DNA of 64,000 bases from Myxococcus eversor. Lineage in GTDB: Bacteria > Myxococcota > Myxococcia > Myxococcales > Myxococcaceae. Below are positions 52,086 to 62,500 of the stretch, one piece after another; the stretch's first letter is position 1, and each line of letters begins with the position of its first letter. The notes under the pieces were generated by a model. That model did not search any database and had not been told where the DNA came from. It saw only the letters and a program-made list of their open reading frames with translations. Position numbers and translations under genes: made by a program. The stretch is taken from NCBI RefSeq assembly GCF_010894455.1, contig NZ_JAAIXY010000007.1, forward strand, positions 62,001-126,000, given 5' to 3'.

Positions 52086-52300
52086 AGGTGGTCGCGAGAT
52101 TTCTCAGTTATTTCGAGGCCTTGGTGGCACTGTAGCTTTGTTTCAAGGGCTGTCCCCTGCGGGGCGCGTGATGCTCAGCAGAAATTCGAACCGATACGTC
52201 CGTTCCGGGGTCCGTTTCGGCTTCCATGTGCAAGCCCTCCCCTCTCACGAGGGATGAGGGAAGCCTGCGGAGGCATGATTTCGGTCCCCACCTGGCTTTT
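52086..52300 (+). ncRNA. ssrS: 6S RNA
   Basis: A roughly 215-base transcript that imitates an open promoter and binds the housekeeping RNA polymerase. The closing stem pairs GGTGG (52087-52091 region) with CCACC near 52288-52292, and CGAGAT with ATTTCG (52278-52283). The apical arm is closed by AGGGCT near 52150 with AGCCCT near 52232, leaving the large central bubble typical of 6S RNA. The 3' segment GCCTGCGGAGGCATGA is strikingly like the E. coli 6S RNA 3' arm. The gene lies just upstream of the 5-formyl-THF cyclo-ligase gene, the classical ssrS-ygfA arrangement. The 3' end is estimated. Confidence 0.85.
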
Positions 52301-52364
52301 AGGGTTCAATGGACGCTGGGCACACGGCCATGCGGCGGGGGACTTTTTCTGCGGAGCGGCGGCG

Positions 52365-53012
52365 GTGAGCGAGACTGTGGTGGAAGAGGCGGCGGCGGCG
52401 AGGAAGCAGACTCAGCGAGACGAATTGACGGCGCGCCGCAAGGCGATGACGCCTGAAATCGTCGATTCGCGGGGTCTCAAGGTGCAGTCTCGGTTCCTGG
52501 CGACCCAGTATTACCAAAATGCGAAGACAGTGGCGCTCTACGCGCCCATCAGGGGTGAGGTGCCCACTCGGGACATCCTCATCGCGGCGCTGCAAGACGG
52601 GAAGATCGTCTGTTACCCGCTGTCCCATGTGCACGGGCGCATCCTCTCCTTCCGGGCCATCAAGTCCGAGGCGGAGCTGGAGCCTGGGCGGCTGGGTGTC
52701 CGGGAGCCGACAAACAGCGCGGACCTGGTCGATGTGAAGGATATCCACCTCTTCGTCGTTCCCGGTCTGGGCTTCACTCGGGACGGCAAGCGCCTGGGAC
52801 GCGGAGGCGGCTACTACGACGCCACCCTGCGCTCGGCGGATGATCGCAGTCGCCGGGTGGGGTTGGCCTTCAGTGATCAGCTCGTCGAGTCCCTGCCTAC
52901 GACAGGGGACGACGTGGACATGGACCTCATCGTCACGGAGTCCGAGTCCTGCCGCGGCCTGTCCCGCGAGGCGAACTTCCCGAGTACGTGGCCGAGCTTC
53001 CTGAATACGTGA
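52365..53012 (+). CDS. 5-formyltetrahydrofolate cyclo-ligase
   Basis: A 215-residue enzyme that converts 5-formyl-THF to 5,10-methenyl-THF, recycling a folate that inhibits folate enzymes. The N-terminus carries basic residues for ATP binding (RDELTARRKAM). The family signature is VPGLGFTRDGKRLGRGGGYYDATL, with the Gly-rich substrate loop. The start is GTG at 52365 with GGAG eight bases upstream; the longer in-frame reading would run through the 6S RNA and is rejected. The stop overlaps a GTG of the next gene as GTGA. Pairing with 6S RNA upstream is conserved across many bacteria. Confidence 0.92.
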   Translation: MSETVVEEAAAARKQTQRDELTARRKAMTPEIVDSRGLKVQSRFLATQYYQNAKTVALYAPIRGEVPTRDILIAALQDGKIVCYPLSHVHGRILSFRAIKSEAELEPGRLGVREPTNSADLVDVKDIHLFVVPGLGFTRDGKRLGRGGGYYDATLRSADDRSRRVGLAFSDQLVESLPTTGDDVDMDLIVTESESCRGLSREANFPSTWPSFLNT

Positions 53013-53800
53013 AGGTCCTGTTCATGGGAGACGTGGTGGGTCGTCCGGGGCTTCAGGCCGTCCGAGCGCTCCTGCCACGTCTGAAGGCCACCCATGGCGT
53101 GGACATCACCATCGCCAACGCGGAGAACAGCGACCAGGGTGCCGGCATCTCTCCGGAGACGGCCGACACCCTGCTCTCCGCGGGAGTGAATCTGCTGACC
53201 AGCGGCAACCACTTCTGGTCCAAGAAGGCCATCATCCCCTGGGTGACGGCCCATCCGGACAAGCTGCTGCGGCCGGCCAACTACCCCAAGGACACTCCAG
53301 GACGAGGCCATGGCGTGGTGACGCTCCCGGACGGGCGCGCGCTGGGCGTCATCAACCTGGAGGGCCGCGTCTTCATGCGCGCGCACGACAACCCCTTCGA
53401 GGTGGTGCAGGGGCTGGTGGAGGAATTGCGCGCGCGCACGCCGTGCATCCTCGTGGACATGCACTGCGAGGCCTCCAGCGAGAAGAACGCCATGGGGGCG
53501 CACCTGGACGGGCGGGTGTCCGTCGTCGTGGGCACCCATACCCACGTGCAGACGGCGGATGAGCGCATCCTCCCCGGCGGCACGGCCTTCATCACCGACG
53601 TGGGCATGTGCGGCCCGCTCGACTCGGTCATCGGGATGAAGAAGGAGCAGTCCCTGGCGCGGTTCCTGGGGCAGAAGCACGCGCCCTATGAAGTCGCCGA
53701 GCGGCTCGTCTATCTCCAGGGTGTGGTGGTGGACATCGACGATGCCTCCGGACGCGGCAAGAGCATCGAGCGTGTCCGAGTGCACCTTCCGGGCACCTGA
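53009..53800 (+). CDS. YmdB-type metallophosphoesterase (cyclic nucleotide phosphodiesterase family)
   Basis: About 263 residues from GTG 53009, which overlaps the preceding stop as GTGA; a GTG at 52988 is the alternative. Metal ligands are visible in LFMGDVVGRPG, IANAENSDQGAGIS, SGNHFWSKK, VDMHCEASSEKNAMG and GTHTHVQTADE, all diagnostic of the TIGR00282/YmdB family. Bacillus YmdB cleaves 2',3'-cyclic nucleotides and affects biofilm and motility switching; Deinococcus DR1281 is similar. It is translationally coupled to the folate enzyme. Confidence 0.9.
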   Translation: MKVLFMGDVVGRPGLQAVRALLPRLKATHGVDITIANAENSDQGAGISPETADTLLSAGVNLLTSGNHFWSKKAIIPWVTAHPDKLLRPANYPKDTPGRGHGVVTLPDGRALGVINLEGRVFMRAHDNPFEVVQGLVEELRARTPCILVDMHCEASSEKNAMGAHLDGRVSVVVGTHTHVQTADERILPGGTAFITDVGMCGPLDSVIGMKKEQSLARFLGQKHAPYEVAERLVYLQGVVVDIDDASGRGKSIERVRVHLPGT

Positions 53801-53857
53801 AAGTCGCGGTGGAAGGGCCGTTCGCGCAGGCCCGCTTTCGGCTAAGGTCCGCCGCCC

Positions 53858-55120
53858 ATGAATCCGGACGCGCTGCGCAAGGCGACCCCCGAGGAGCAGT
53901 TCGAAGAAGTCACCCGAGGCACGGTGGATCTCCACTCGCCCGAGGACCTGAAGAAGAAGCTCAAGTACTCGTATGACTCGGGCAAGCCCCTGGTCATCAA
54001 GGCGGGGTTCGACCCGAGCCGGCCGGACCTGCACCTGGGGCACTCGCTGCTGCTCACGCGCATGCGCCGCTTCCAGGACTTCGGGCACTCGGTGGTGTTC
54101 CTCATCGGCGACTTCACCGCGCTGATTGGAGACCCCACGGGCCGCAACGCCACGCGCCCCGCCCTCACCCGCGACGAGGTGAAGGCCAACGCGGAGACGT
54201 ACAAGCAGCAGGTCTTCAAGGTGCTCGACGAGGCGAAGACGACGGTGCGCTTCAACTCCGAGTGGTTGGACAAGCTCGGCACCGAGGGGATGATCCGCCT
54301 GGCGTCGCGCTACTCGCTGCAGCGGATGCTGGAGCGGGACGACTTCAAGAAGCGCTTCCGGGAGCAGGTCTCCATCGCCATCCACGAGATGCTCTACCCG
54401 CTCCTGCAGGGCTACGACTCCGTGGCGCTGAAGTCGGACGTGGAGCTGGGCGCGACGGACCAGCTCTTCAACCTGCTGGTGGGCCGGCAACTGATGCGCG
54501 AGGAGAACCTGGCGCCCCAGGTCATCATGACGGGCCCCATCCTGGAGGGCCTCAACGCGACGCTCGTCGACGGCAAGATCGTCGGCGACAAGATGTCCAA
54601 GAGCCTGGACAACTACGTGGGCGTCAGCGAGGCGCCGGACATGATGTTCGGCAAGCTGATGAGCATCACCGACGACCTGATGTGGCGCTACTACCAGCTC
54701 CTGTCGTCTCTGACGCTCACCGAGCTGGGGGAGCTGCAGGCCAAGGTCGCCTGCGGCGAGGTGCACCCCAAGGCCGCCAAGGTGGGCTTCGCGCGGGAGA
54801 TGACGGCGCGATTCCACGGCGCCGAGGCGGGCCGCAAGGCGGAGGAGGACTTCGAGAAGCGCTTCGCCAAGAAGGAGCTCTCAGCGGATGAGTTGCCTCA
54901 GGTGGAGCTGTCCTTGGCCGGCGCGGCGACGATGCCGGTGACGAAGTTGCTGGCCGAGGCGAAGCTGGTGGCCTCGTCGACCGAGGGGCGGAAGATGATC
55001 ACCCAGGGTGGCGTCAAGGTGAACGGCGAGAAGGTTCAGGACGTCAAGGCGGACCTGGGCCCCGGCGAGTACACCGTGCAGGTGGGCAAGTTGAAGGCCG
55101 CCCGCGTCAAGCTGGCGTGA
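53858..55120 (+). CDS. tyrS: Tyrosyl-tRNA synthetase
   Basis: A class I aminoacyl-tRNA synthetase of 420 residues. The HIGH motif is HLGH in [15 protein letters not shown], the KMSKS loop is [13 protein letters not shown], and the tyrosine/ATP pocket segments [13 protein letters not shown] and [16 protein letters not shown] are intact. The C-terminal 65 residues form an S4 RNA-binding domain ([15 protein letters not shown]). The length and KMSKS form fit the TyrZ-like bacterial branch, which differs from E. coli TyrS. The start is ATG 53858. A strong hairpin follows the stop. Confidence 0.96.
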   Translation: MNPDALRKATPEEQFEEVTRGTVDLHSPEDLKKKLKYSYDSGKPLVIKAGFDPSRPDLHLGHSLLLTRMRRFQDFGHSVVFLIGDFTALIGDPTGRNATRPALTRDEVKANAETYKQQVFKVLDEAKTTVRFNSEWLDKLGTEGMIRLASRYSLQRMLERDDFKKRFREQVSIAIHEMLYPLLQGYDSVALKSDVELGATDQLFNLLVGRQLMREENLAPQVIMTGPILEGLNATLVDGKIVGDKMSKSLDNYVGVSEAPDMMFGKLMSITDDLMWRYYQLLSSLTLTELGELQAKVACGEVHPKAAKVGFAREMTARFHGAEAGRKAEEDFEKRFAKKELSADELPQVELSLAGAATMPVTKLLAEAKLVASSTEGRKMITQGGVKVNGEKVQDVKADLGPGEYTVQVGKLKAARVKLA

Positions 55121-55163
55121 ATTCCCGGGGGCGGCCCTCCGTCCCTGGAGCCCGAGGAGCCCT

Positions 55164-55194
55164 CCACCCGCCCCTGTTTCGAGGGGCGGGGTGG
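55164..55194 (+). terminator. Hairpin after tyrS
   Basis: CCACCCGCCCCT (55164-55175) pairs with AGGGGCGGGGTGG (55182-55194) around the six-base loop GTTTCG, with one extra G. It is 43 bases after the tyrS stop and followed by GATTGG rather than a T-run. Confidence 0.55.
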
Positions 55195-55216
55195 GATTGG
55201 GATAGAGTCACGCGCC

Positions 55217-56386
55217 ATGCGTTTTCCCGCCCTGAGCCTCGGCCTGCTGCTGACCGCCCTTCCCGCGCTGGCGGGTCCCGGCGCGTTCGTGTCCGACGTC
55301 TCCGTGGACGCGGTGGAGCAGCCGGAGTCGTCCAAGGTCGTCTTCACGGTGGAGGCCGGGACGACATATCCCCTGCTCAAGAAGGGCGGACCCGGCAGGG
55401 CCTGGTGCAAGCTGCGCGGCGTCTCCACCGAGGGCTGGGTGTTGTGCGAGGGCGCCCAGGAGACCACGGTGCAGGCGGCGCCGAGTTCGACGTTGCTGGC
55501 GGCGGCGGACCGGGCGGACGCGGCGCAGCGCGCGAAGGCACGCGAGCAGATGTTCGCGGCCCGCGCGGATGAGTCGGACGAGGAGAGTGCCGAGCCCGTC
55601 GTCGTCTCTGCGCCCAGCGGCGCGGCCCCGCGTTACGAGGGAGCTGCCCCGGCCGCGAGCGCGCCCCCCTCGACGGTGGCGGTGACGTGGAAGGCCGCCA
55701 CGGGCTGCGCGACGACGTGCTCCAGGAAGCCGCTCTTCGACAAGCGCCCCACGCTGTCCGCGATGGACAAGGAAGTGCTCGCGTTGTGCCCCGCGCGCCC
55801 GGATGTGAGCGTGAGCGCGAACGACGTGCGGCGCTTCATCACCCGTTACTACGATGACCCGCGCCTCCAACTGGCCCTGTCCGCGGCGGGGCGTCCGGGC
55901 AAGAAGCAGGCGAACATCGACTGGCTGACCAGCCTGTGGGTGAGCACGGGCCCGCGCAACGCCTTCACGCACGTGTTCTGCGGAGATGATTGGGACCGAG
56001 GCCCCATCGGCGGCCTGCACTTCCTGCCGCGTTATGCGCAGCTCGAGGCCGAGGGAAAGCTCTGCTACGGCGGCCCGGCGCGCGGCGGCTCCGCGAAGAC
56101 GCAGGACCAGTACCTCATCCGGTTCCAGGGCGTGGCTCCCTGGTCTTGTGGGGAGAAGCGAATTGGCGGCTTCTCCGAATCACCGGACGCGGTGGGCCTG
56201 ATGTCGATTGGCACGCGGGCCTTCGCACGGTGCTGCGCCCGTGACGGCGCGAAGAAGGAAGGCGGCGTCTACAGCGCGAAGGACCTGGGCGGCACGCGCT
56301 GGCAGGTCTGGTGCGGCACGCGCAACGGCACCTACGGCATCGCCACGCTCCACCCCACCGACGACGCCGCCACCTGCGGCGAGTGA
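55217..56386 (+). CDS. Secreted SH3-like protein with a C-terminal EndoU-like domain (tentative)
   Basis: A 389-residue exported protein (signal peptide MRFPALSLGLLLTALPALAG). Residues 30-80 look like a bacterial SH3 domain (VFTVEAGTTYPLLKK, CKLRGVSTEGWVLC). A low-complexity linker covers about 85-155. The Cys-rich C-terminal domain contains FTHVFCGDDWDRG and GGLHFLPRY, placing two His residues (252 and 268) in a spacing reminiscent of bacterial EndoU ribonucleases. It lacks any toxin-delivery domain or obvious immunity partner. If not EndoU, it is an uncharacterised secreted domain rich in disulfides. Confidence 0.65.
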   Translation: MRFPALSLGLLLTALPALAGPGAFVSDVSVDAVEQPESSKVVFTVEAGTTYPLLKKGGPGRAWCKLRGVSTEGWVLCEGAQETTVQAAPSSTLLAAADRADAAQRAKAREQMFAARADESDEESAEPVVVSAPSGAAPRYEGAAPAASAPPSTVAVTWKAATGCATTCSRKPLFDKRPTLSAMDKEVLALCPARPDVSVSANDVRRFITRYYDDPRLQLALSAAGRPGKKQANIDWLTSLWVSTGPRNAFTHVFCGDDWDRGPIGGLHFLPRYAQLEAEGKLCYGGPARGGSAKTQDQYLIRFQGVAPWSCGEKRIGGFSESPDAVGLMSIGTRAFARCCARDGAKKEGGVYSAKDLGGTRWQVWCGTRNGTYGIATLHPTDDAATCGE

Positions 56387-56525
56387 GCACGAGCCCTTCT
56401 CCTTGCCGTAGGGGGCACATGCATACCGGGCTTGCCCTTCCCTCCTCCGCACCCGCCGAGGCAGACGAAGCGCGAGCCACCGCGTCGAAGCAAAGCCAGG
56501 GTGTGACGCGCCCCCCGAAAACGAC

Positions 56526-56558
56526 CAGGGCCCGCTCGTGCATCCGAGTCGGGCCCTG
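56526..56558. terminator. Strong hairpin between convergent genes
   Basis: CAGGGCCCGCTCG (56526-56538) pairs with CGAG, one bulged T, and CGGGCCCTG (56545-56558) around the six-base loop TGCATC. It separates the convergent EndoU-like and alpha-2-macroglobulin genes and could act in both directions. The rest of the 206-base gap shows nothing else that I recognise. Confidence 0.55.
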
Positions 56559-56592
56559 AATCGAAACTCCGCCTGCCGCCGCTGCGTCCTCG

Positions 56593-59500
56593 CTACTTCG
56601 CCGGCCCCACGGTGAGCATCGCGCCCGTCGAGTACGCGGTGAACTCCGGCGCGTACATGGACTGCACGGTGGCCGGCCCCACACGGAAGGTGCCCGCCAT
56701 GTTCGCGCGCACCCGGTACTTGAAGGTGTACTCACCCGCGGGCAGCCACTCGAAGAAGAAGTTGGTGCCCGAGTCGCGCGTCTCCTCGTACCAGACGATG
56801 CCCAGGTCATACTTGTGGCGGGACTGCGCGTTCTCCGGCTCCAGGCCCGCCGCGCGTGGGTCTCTCAAGTGGACGTACTCCGCCGCGTGCTTCGTGCGCA
56901 GCGAAATCTGCACCTCCACCTCATCACCTGGATTGAGCACCGTCCCTTCGGCGAGCGGCTGGAGCACGGCCTCGCGGCCCTCGCGTTCGCGGCGGAAGTA
57001 GCGACGGGAGACCTGGAAGAAGTCTCCCCGGTCCTCGTCCGGCAGCTTTTCCGTGGAGAAGTGCCACGTGGCCGAGGCGAAGGCGAAGCCCTTCGTCGTC
57101 TTCTCCACCACCACGGAGCTCATCGTCTCCGGCTGGAGCTCCGGCCCCGGCACCACCACCTGGTTCTTCTTCCCCGTGTACACGTCCGGAGCGAACTCCA
57201 TCTGGACCACGCGCGGGCCCACCGTCACCTTCGCGTCCTCACGGATGCCCAGCGCGCCTTCCGCCTCCAGGTATTTCACCAGCGCGTAGAGCGCCTCGGC
57301 CGTGGCGCGCGTGGACTTCCAGTGGTTGAGCTTCTTGTCGAGGAGCAACCACTGCACCAGCCCCTCACGCCGCTCGTCCTTCGGCTTCAGCTCCGTCAGC
57401 ACGCGCAGGGCGAAGGCCTGCGTCTCCGTGGTGTCGTTGTACCAGAGCCAGCTCCGGTCCTCGGGGGCCCAGTACGTGCCCAGCTCCTCCGTCGTCTTCG
57501 CCGAGTCCATCACACTGTCCCAGACCTTCAGCGCATCCGTCTGGCGTCCCGCGCGCTTCAGCGTCAGCGCCAGGTAGCCCTTGAGATAGGGCGAGTGCTT
57601 CTTCCAATGCGTGAAGCTGAACGCGAGCATCTCCTTGCGCTCGTCCGCGGTCAGCGCCTCGCCCGTGTAGCTCGCATCCGGGTATGCGGAGGCCACGTAG
57701 TTGAGGAAGGTGATGAACTCCCAGCTCTGGCCCTTCTTCGCCAGCTTCGGCGCGTACTCCTCGCGGTAGTGCCGGGCCAGGTAGCCCCACGCGTCGCGCG
57801 TCATGTCCTGCGGCACCTCCACTCCGTACTCCATGGCGCGCGACAGGCCGTGGACGATGTAGAGCGTCATGTACGGTGACGGCGGACCACCCGGCCACCA
57901 GGGGAAACCACCGCTGGACGTCTGCGCCTTGCGCAGCTTGCCCATGGCCGCGTCGCGCTCCGCGCGGGCCACCTTCGGGTCCAACACCTTCACCAGGTCC
58001 TGGTCCGAATCCGCGCCGCCCTTGGCCATCTCCAGCCAGGGCGTCTCCTCCAGCGTCATCTTCCGGTTCGGGTCCACCGAGTCCCACGTCTCGAAGCGCG
58101 TGGGACGCTGGCTCATCTCCTTCGCCATCTTCGCCACGGCCGGATACTTCGCGTAGAGACTGGCGAGGATGCCGGAGGACACGAAGCGGTTGAGCGTCTG
58201 CTCCGAGCACTCGTAGGGGTAGTTCACCAGGTACGGCAGCGACTGGAGCGCCGCGTAGAACAACTGCGTATCCACGGTGACGACGAGCTGCTCGTTCACT
58301 CGCGTCGGGTCTCCCCCCTTCTTCAAGTCGTCGAAGCGCATCGTCTTGGAGCCGGGCCCCTTCAACGTGACGAAGCGCGACTGCGCCAGATGCATGCGGC
58401 CTGGCAGCACGGGCAACGGCCGCAGCTCGCCATCGCTCAAGTTGCCCGCACGGGCCTCCACGCGGAAGGCCACGGTGCCCACGCGCGCGGGCGTGGTGAG
58501 CGGGAAGCGCAGGTTCGTCCCCTTCCCCGGCGCCACCGTGAAGTTCTGCGACGCTCCCTTCACTCCGAACTCCGACAGCAGGCTCTTCTTCGTCTCCGGG
58601 TCGATGATGTCCAGCGTGAGCGTGCCCTGACGCGCCTGCTCCGACGCATTGTTCACCACCACCTCCAGCACCGCGCGGTCTCCCTCGCGCAGGAAGCGCG
58701 GCACGTAGGGCCGCACCATCAACTCCTTCACGCTGCGGGTGGTGCGCTGCACCGAGCCACCTTCCAGGTCACGCGTCAGGCCGTGGACCCACACGCTCCA
58801 CGCCGTCACCGAGTCCGGCACGGTGAACTCCAACGTCGCGGACCCGTCAGCCCCCGTGAGGAGCTGCGGCACCCAGAACGCCGTCTCGGCGAAGTTGGAG
58901 CGCAGCGCGGCCGGGGCGGCCTCGGCCTGCGCGGGGCCGCCAGCCTGAGCCTGCAGCTTGTCCGAGGCCTTGGCCTTCTCCTCCATCGGCGGCGCGCCAG
59001 GAGGAGGCGGCGGCGCCGCATCGGACTCCCGCATCGCCCTCGATTCAGAGCGAGCCACCGGCGCGGGACGCGGCGCGGAGACACCGCCGAAGGACTCCAT
59101 GGACCGGGTGTTCCCATTCCGGTAGCGCCTGTACCCGGGGCCACCCAGGCCGTAGTTGTCCTCGAACTTGAGTCGGTCCGACGACGGGGGCTCCCACTGG
59201 TAGACCGCGCCGTAGCCATGGGACACGAGCCACTGCGTCTGTCCCACCGCCAGGGACGACTGGAGATCCACCGATGACATGCGCGGCGGGTAGAGCGACG
59301 AGACACTCGGCGGCGAGTGCGGCGCGAACAGGTCCAACGACTGGTCGTACATATACGCGAGCAGCTCGGCCGCGCCCGCCTCCACCTTCGCGCCTTTGGG
59401 GCCCTTCACCGTCACGCGGAAGGTCTCCTTCGCGCCCGGGCGGATCTTGTCGCGGAAGGTGGCGAACTCCAGGCTCAGCTCCTTGTTGTCCCACGGGACA

Positions 59501-62500
59501 AACACGTTCTCGGAGAAGCGGACCCACTGCCAGTCGCGCACGAGCGTCAGCACGGCGGTAAAACCTCCACGCAGCGCCTCCGTCACCGGCACCTCCACCA
59601 CCGCGGGCGTCTGGCCGCCCACCAGCGACTTGCGCAGGACGCGCGTGTCCCCCTGATACAGGTCCAGCAGCATCGGCTGGCCCTCGAAGCCGGAGATGGC
59701 CAGCAGGCGAGCCACTTCACCGACGCGCACGCTCGACCTCTCCGCCACCAGCGTCGACGCCAGCGAGACGGGCGCGCGGTCGCCCGCGACGAGCAGCTCA
59801 CGCGCCACGGTGAACGGCTGCCCGAAGGCGTCCGTCGTCTCGTAGTGCAGCCGGTAGGCGCCCGCCTTCAGCGACGGCAGCTTCACGCGGGCGACGCCGT
59901 CCGCGCCGTGCTGTACGGTGCCCTTCGTCTGCTCCGCGCCATCCGCCCAGCGCGCCAGCACGGACTGCGGATTGTAGTTCTGCAGCCACCTCGGCTGGAG
60001 CGCATCGCCCGGAGTCGGCGTGCTCACCGCGTCCGGGTCCGCCTCCATGAACGGAGGCTTGGGCTGCGGCTCATCCGCCGGCATCAACGGCTGCGCGGGC
60101 TGCTTCAACGCCACCAGTCGCCAGCGTCCCGCACCGGGCTGCGGCGCGCCGTTCAGCGTGGAGCGCACCAACTGGACCTCGGCCTGCGTGCCTTCGCGCA
60201 GGAAGCCCGTGTCCGTGTCCACGCGCGCCTCCACCGCGACGAACCCCAGGCGGAAGCCCCGACTGGCCGAGCGCGTCTCGCCCCCTTCGTCCGTGGCATC
60301 CGCCTCCACGAGGTAGCGCCACGTGAGGCCCGGCGTACGCGCGGAGCGCTCATCCGCCTCCGGGGTGAAGGTCACCTTGAAGCCGCCATCCTCCTCCACC
60401 GACGACGAGCCCGCGGCCACGAGCTGCCGCTGCCGCGAGATGAAGCTGGAGTCGTACCACCACCACCAGGGCAGCACCGGCTCACGGTACGCGCGCCAGC
60501 GCACCGTGCCCGACGCCACGGGCAGCCCGAAGTAGTAGCGCGCCTCGCCCTTGAAGGTGGCCGGGCGGTTCAACCGCAGCGGCGCGTCCGGGTCCTTCAG
60601 CGTCACCTCGAAGGTCGGCCGCTTGTACTCCTCCACGCGAATCGAGGATGAGCCCCCGGACTCCACCTGCACCGTCCACACGCCCAGCAGTCGGCCGGTG
60701 GGGACGGTGAACTCGCCCGCCACGGAGCCGAAGTCATTGGTGCGCACCTGACGCCGCTCCACCTCCTGGTGGTTCGGGTCGATCAACCTCACCACCAGGC
60801 CCTGCTGCCCCTGCGTCTGGTAGCGCGCCTGGTCTCCTCGCCCCGAGTAGGCCACCACCTTCCACTGCACCTTCTGCAACGGCCGGTAGACGCTCCGGTC
60901 CGTGAAGACCAGGGATGACGTCTGCTCGCTGGGCGAGACGCGGTTGTAGAAGGCCAGGCCATTGGGAAGCAGCAAGGCCCCGCGTCCCTCGCCCACCACC
61001 ATCAGGTACGTGCGATAGCCCTGTCCCGGCAGCGCGGGAAAGGACACGTCGCCCTGGGGGTTGGTCCGGGCACGGGCCGCCTCGCGGAAGCCCGAGCGGT
61101 AGTCCATCTGGATGAGCCTCACCAACACTTCCGAGGCGGGCTTGCCCGTCTCGCCCATCAGGATGCGCGCCTCCACCGACGTGCCCTCCGCGTTCCGGGT
61201 GAGGGCCACCCACGGCGTCACGGCCAGGAAGGTGGCCTCGATGCGGTTGCCCTTCTCGCGGAAGTCCTCGTGCGCGGAGGACATGATGACGTACGTGCCC
61301 TTCTCCTTCAGCGGAGGCGTGACGTAGGTGCGGTGCAGTTGGAAGTCGGGCGTCGCGGGGAGCTGCGTGGACCACGTCGCCGCGGGCTTGCGGCCCCGGA
61401 CGTAGCGCATCAGCTCGTCGCCGTAGGGCAGGACGTTGTAGTCCTCCACCTTCTTCAGCCGCGCCTCGACGTCGAGCACGAACGCGCGGAAGTAGAGCAC
61501 CGGCACGTTGCGGTGGGTCACCTCGATGGAGCGGCGGTCCGCGCCATCCGATTGCATGGAGGTGACGCGGAAATCCGGCGCCTCCAGCGACTCCGCCAGC
61601 GTGCGGCAACGCGAGGCCCCCAGCGACTTCGGGTAGGCCTGCATGCAGGCCTTCGCCAGACCATGCGCGCGCACCGCGTGGCCCGCTGCGTTCTCCTGCT
61701 CCGCGAGCAGGCCCTGCCCCATGGACCACCAGGGCACATCCCGGAACGCATTCAGGTACGCGGCCAGGTGCTGACGGATGCGCGCGCGGTCCTCCGCCTC
61801 GGAGAAGTGCTGGAACAGCACCTCGTAGCGCCGCATCCGCGCCTCCAGCGCCGCCTCACGCCGCCCGCCCGTCCGGTGCCACGCCTCCAAATCCCCCAGC
61901 ACCGCGGCCACCTTCACCAACGGGTGGATGTTGGCATCCGTCAGGTCCACCGTGGGAGAGCCCTCCAGCAGCGAGCCCAGGTCCAACCGGAACACCTCGT
62001 TGGCCTGCTCCGCCCGCCAGTGCGTGCTGTCCGCCAACAGCCCCACCCACAGGTACGAGACGGCGTCGCGCAGCGTGGAGCGGATGCCCGCGGGATAGGT
62101 GTTCGGCTCGACGTACTCGGACAGCACCTTCACCGGCTCCGCGCCCAGCGACTGCCGCTGCTTCCAGACGTCCTCGTACGCGCGCTGCGCCTCGGTGAGG
62201 ATCTGCTCGTACGTCCACGCCTTCAGGTCCACCGGCCCCGTGGACGCCACCAGCTCGCGCTTGCGCACCTCCCAGCTGTACACCTGCGCATAGGTGACGA
62301 GCGCGTTGGCGTAGTAGAGGTTCAGCGTCGCGCGAGCCAGCGCCCCCTTCGGCCAGGGCTGCTCGCGAAGGAAGCGCACCGTCGTCTCGTAGCCGTGCAG
62401 CGCCGAGCGCAGCTGCACGGTGCGAATCAGCGCGCGCGTCCACTCGGACTCGTCCGCGCCGTTGCGCGCCTGATTGAGGCGGGCCTCCGCGGCCTGCGCG

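Noticed and set aside
52254-52364. An upstream ATG extension of the 5-formyl-THF cyclo-ligase
   Set aside because: The added residues are not family-like and the segment is the 3' part of the 6S RNA; GTG 52365 has a proper ribosome site.
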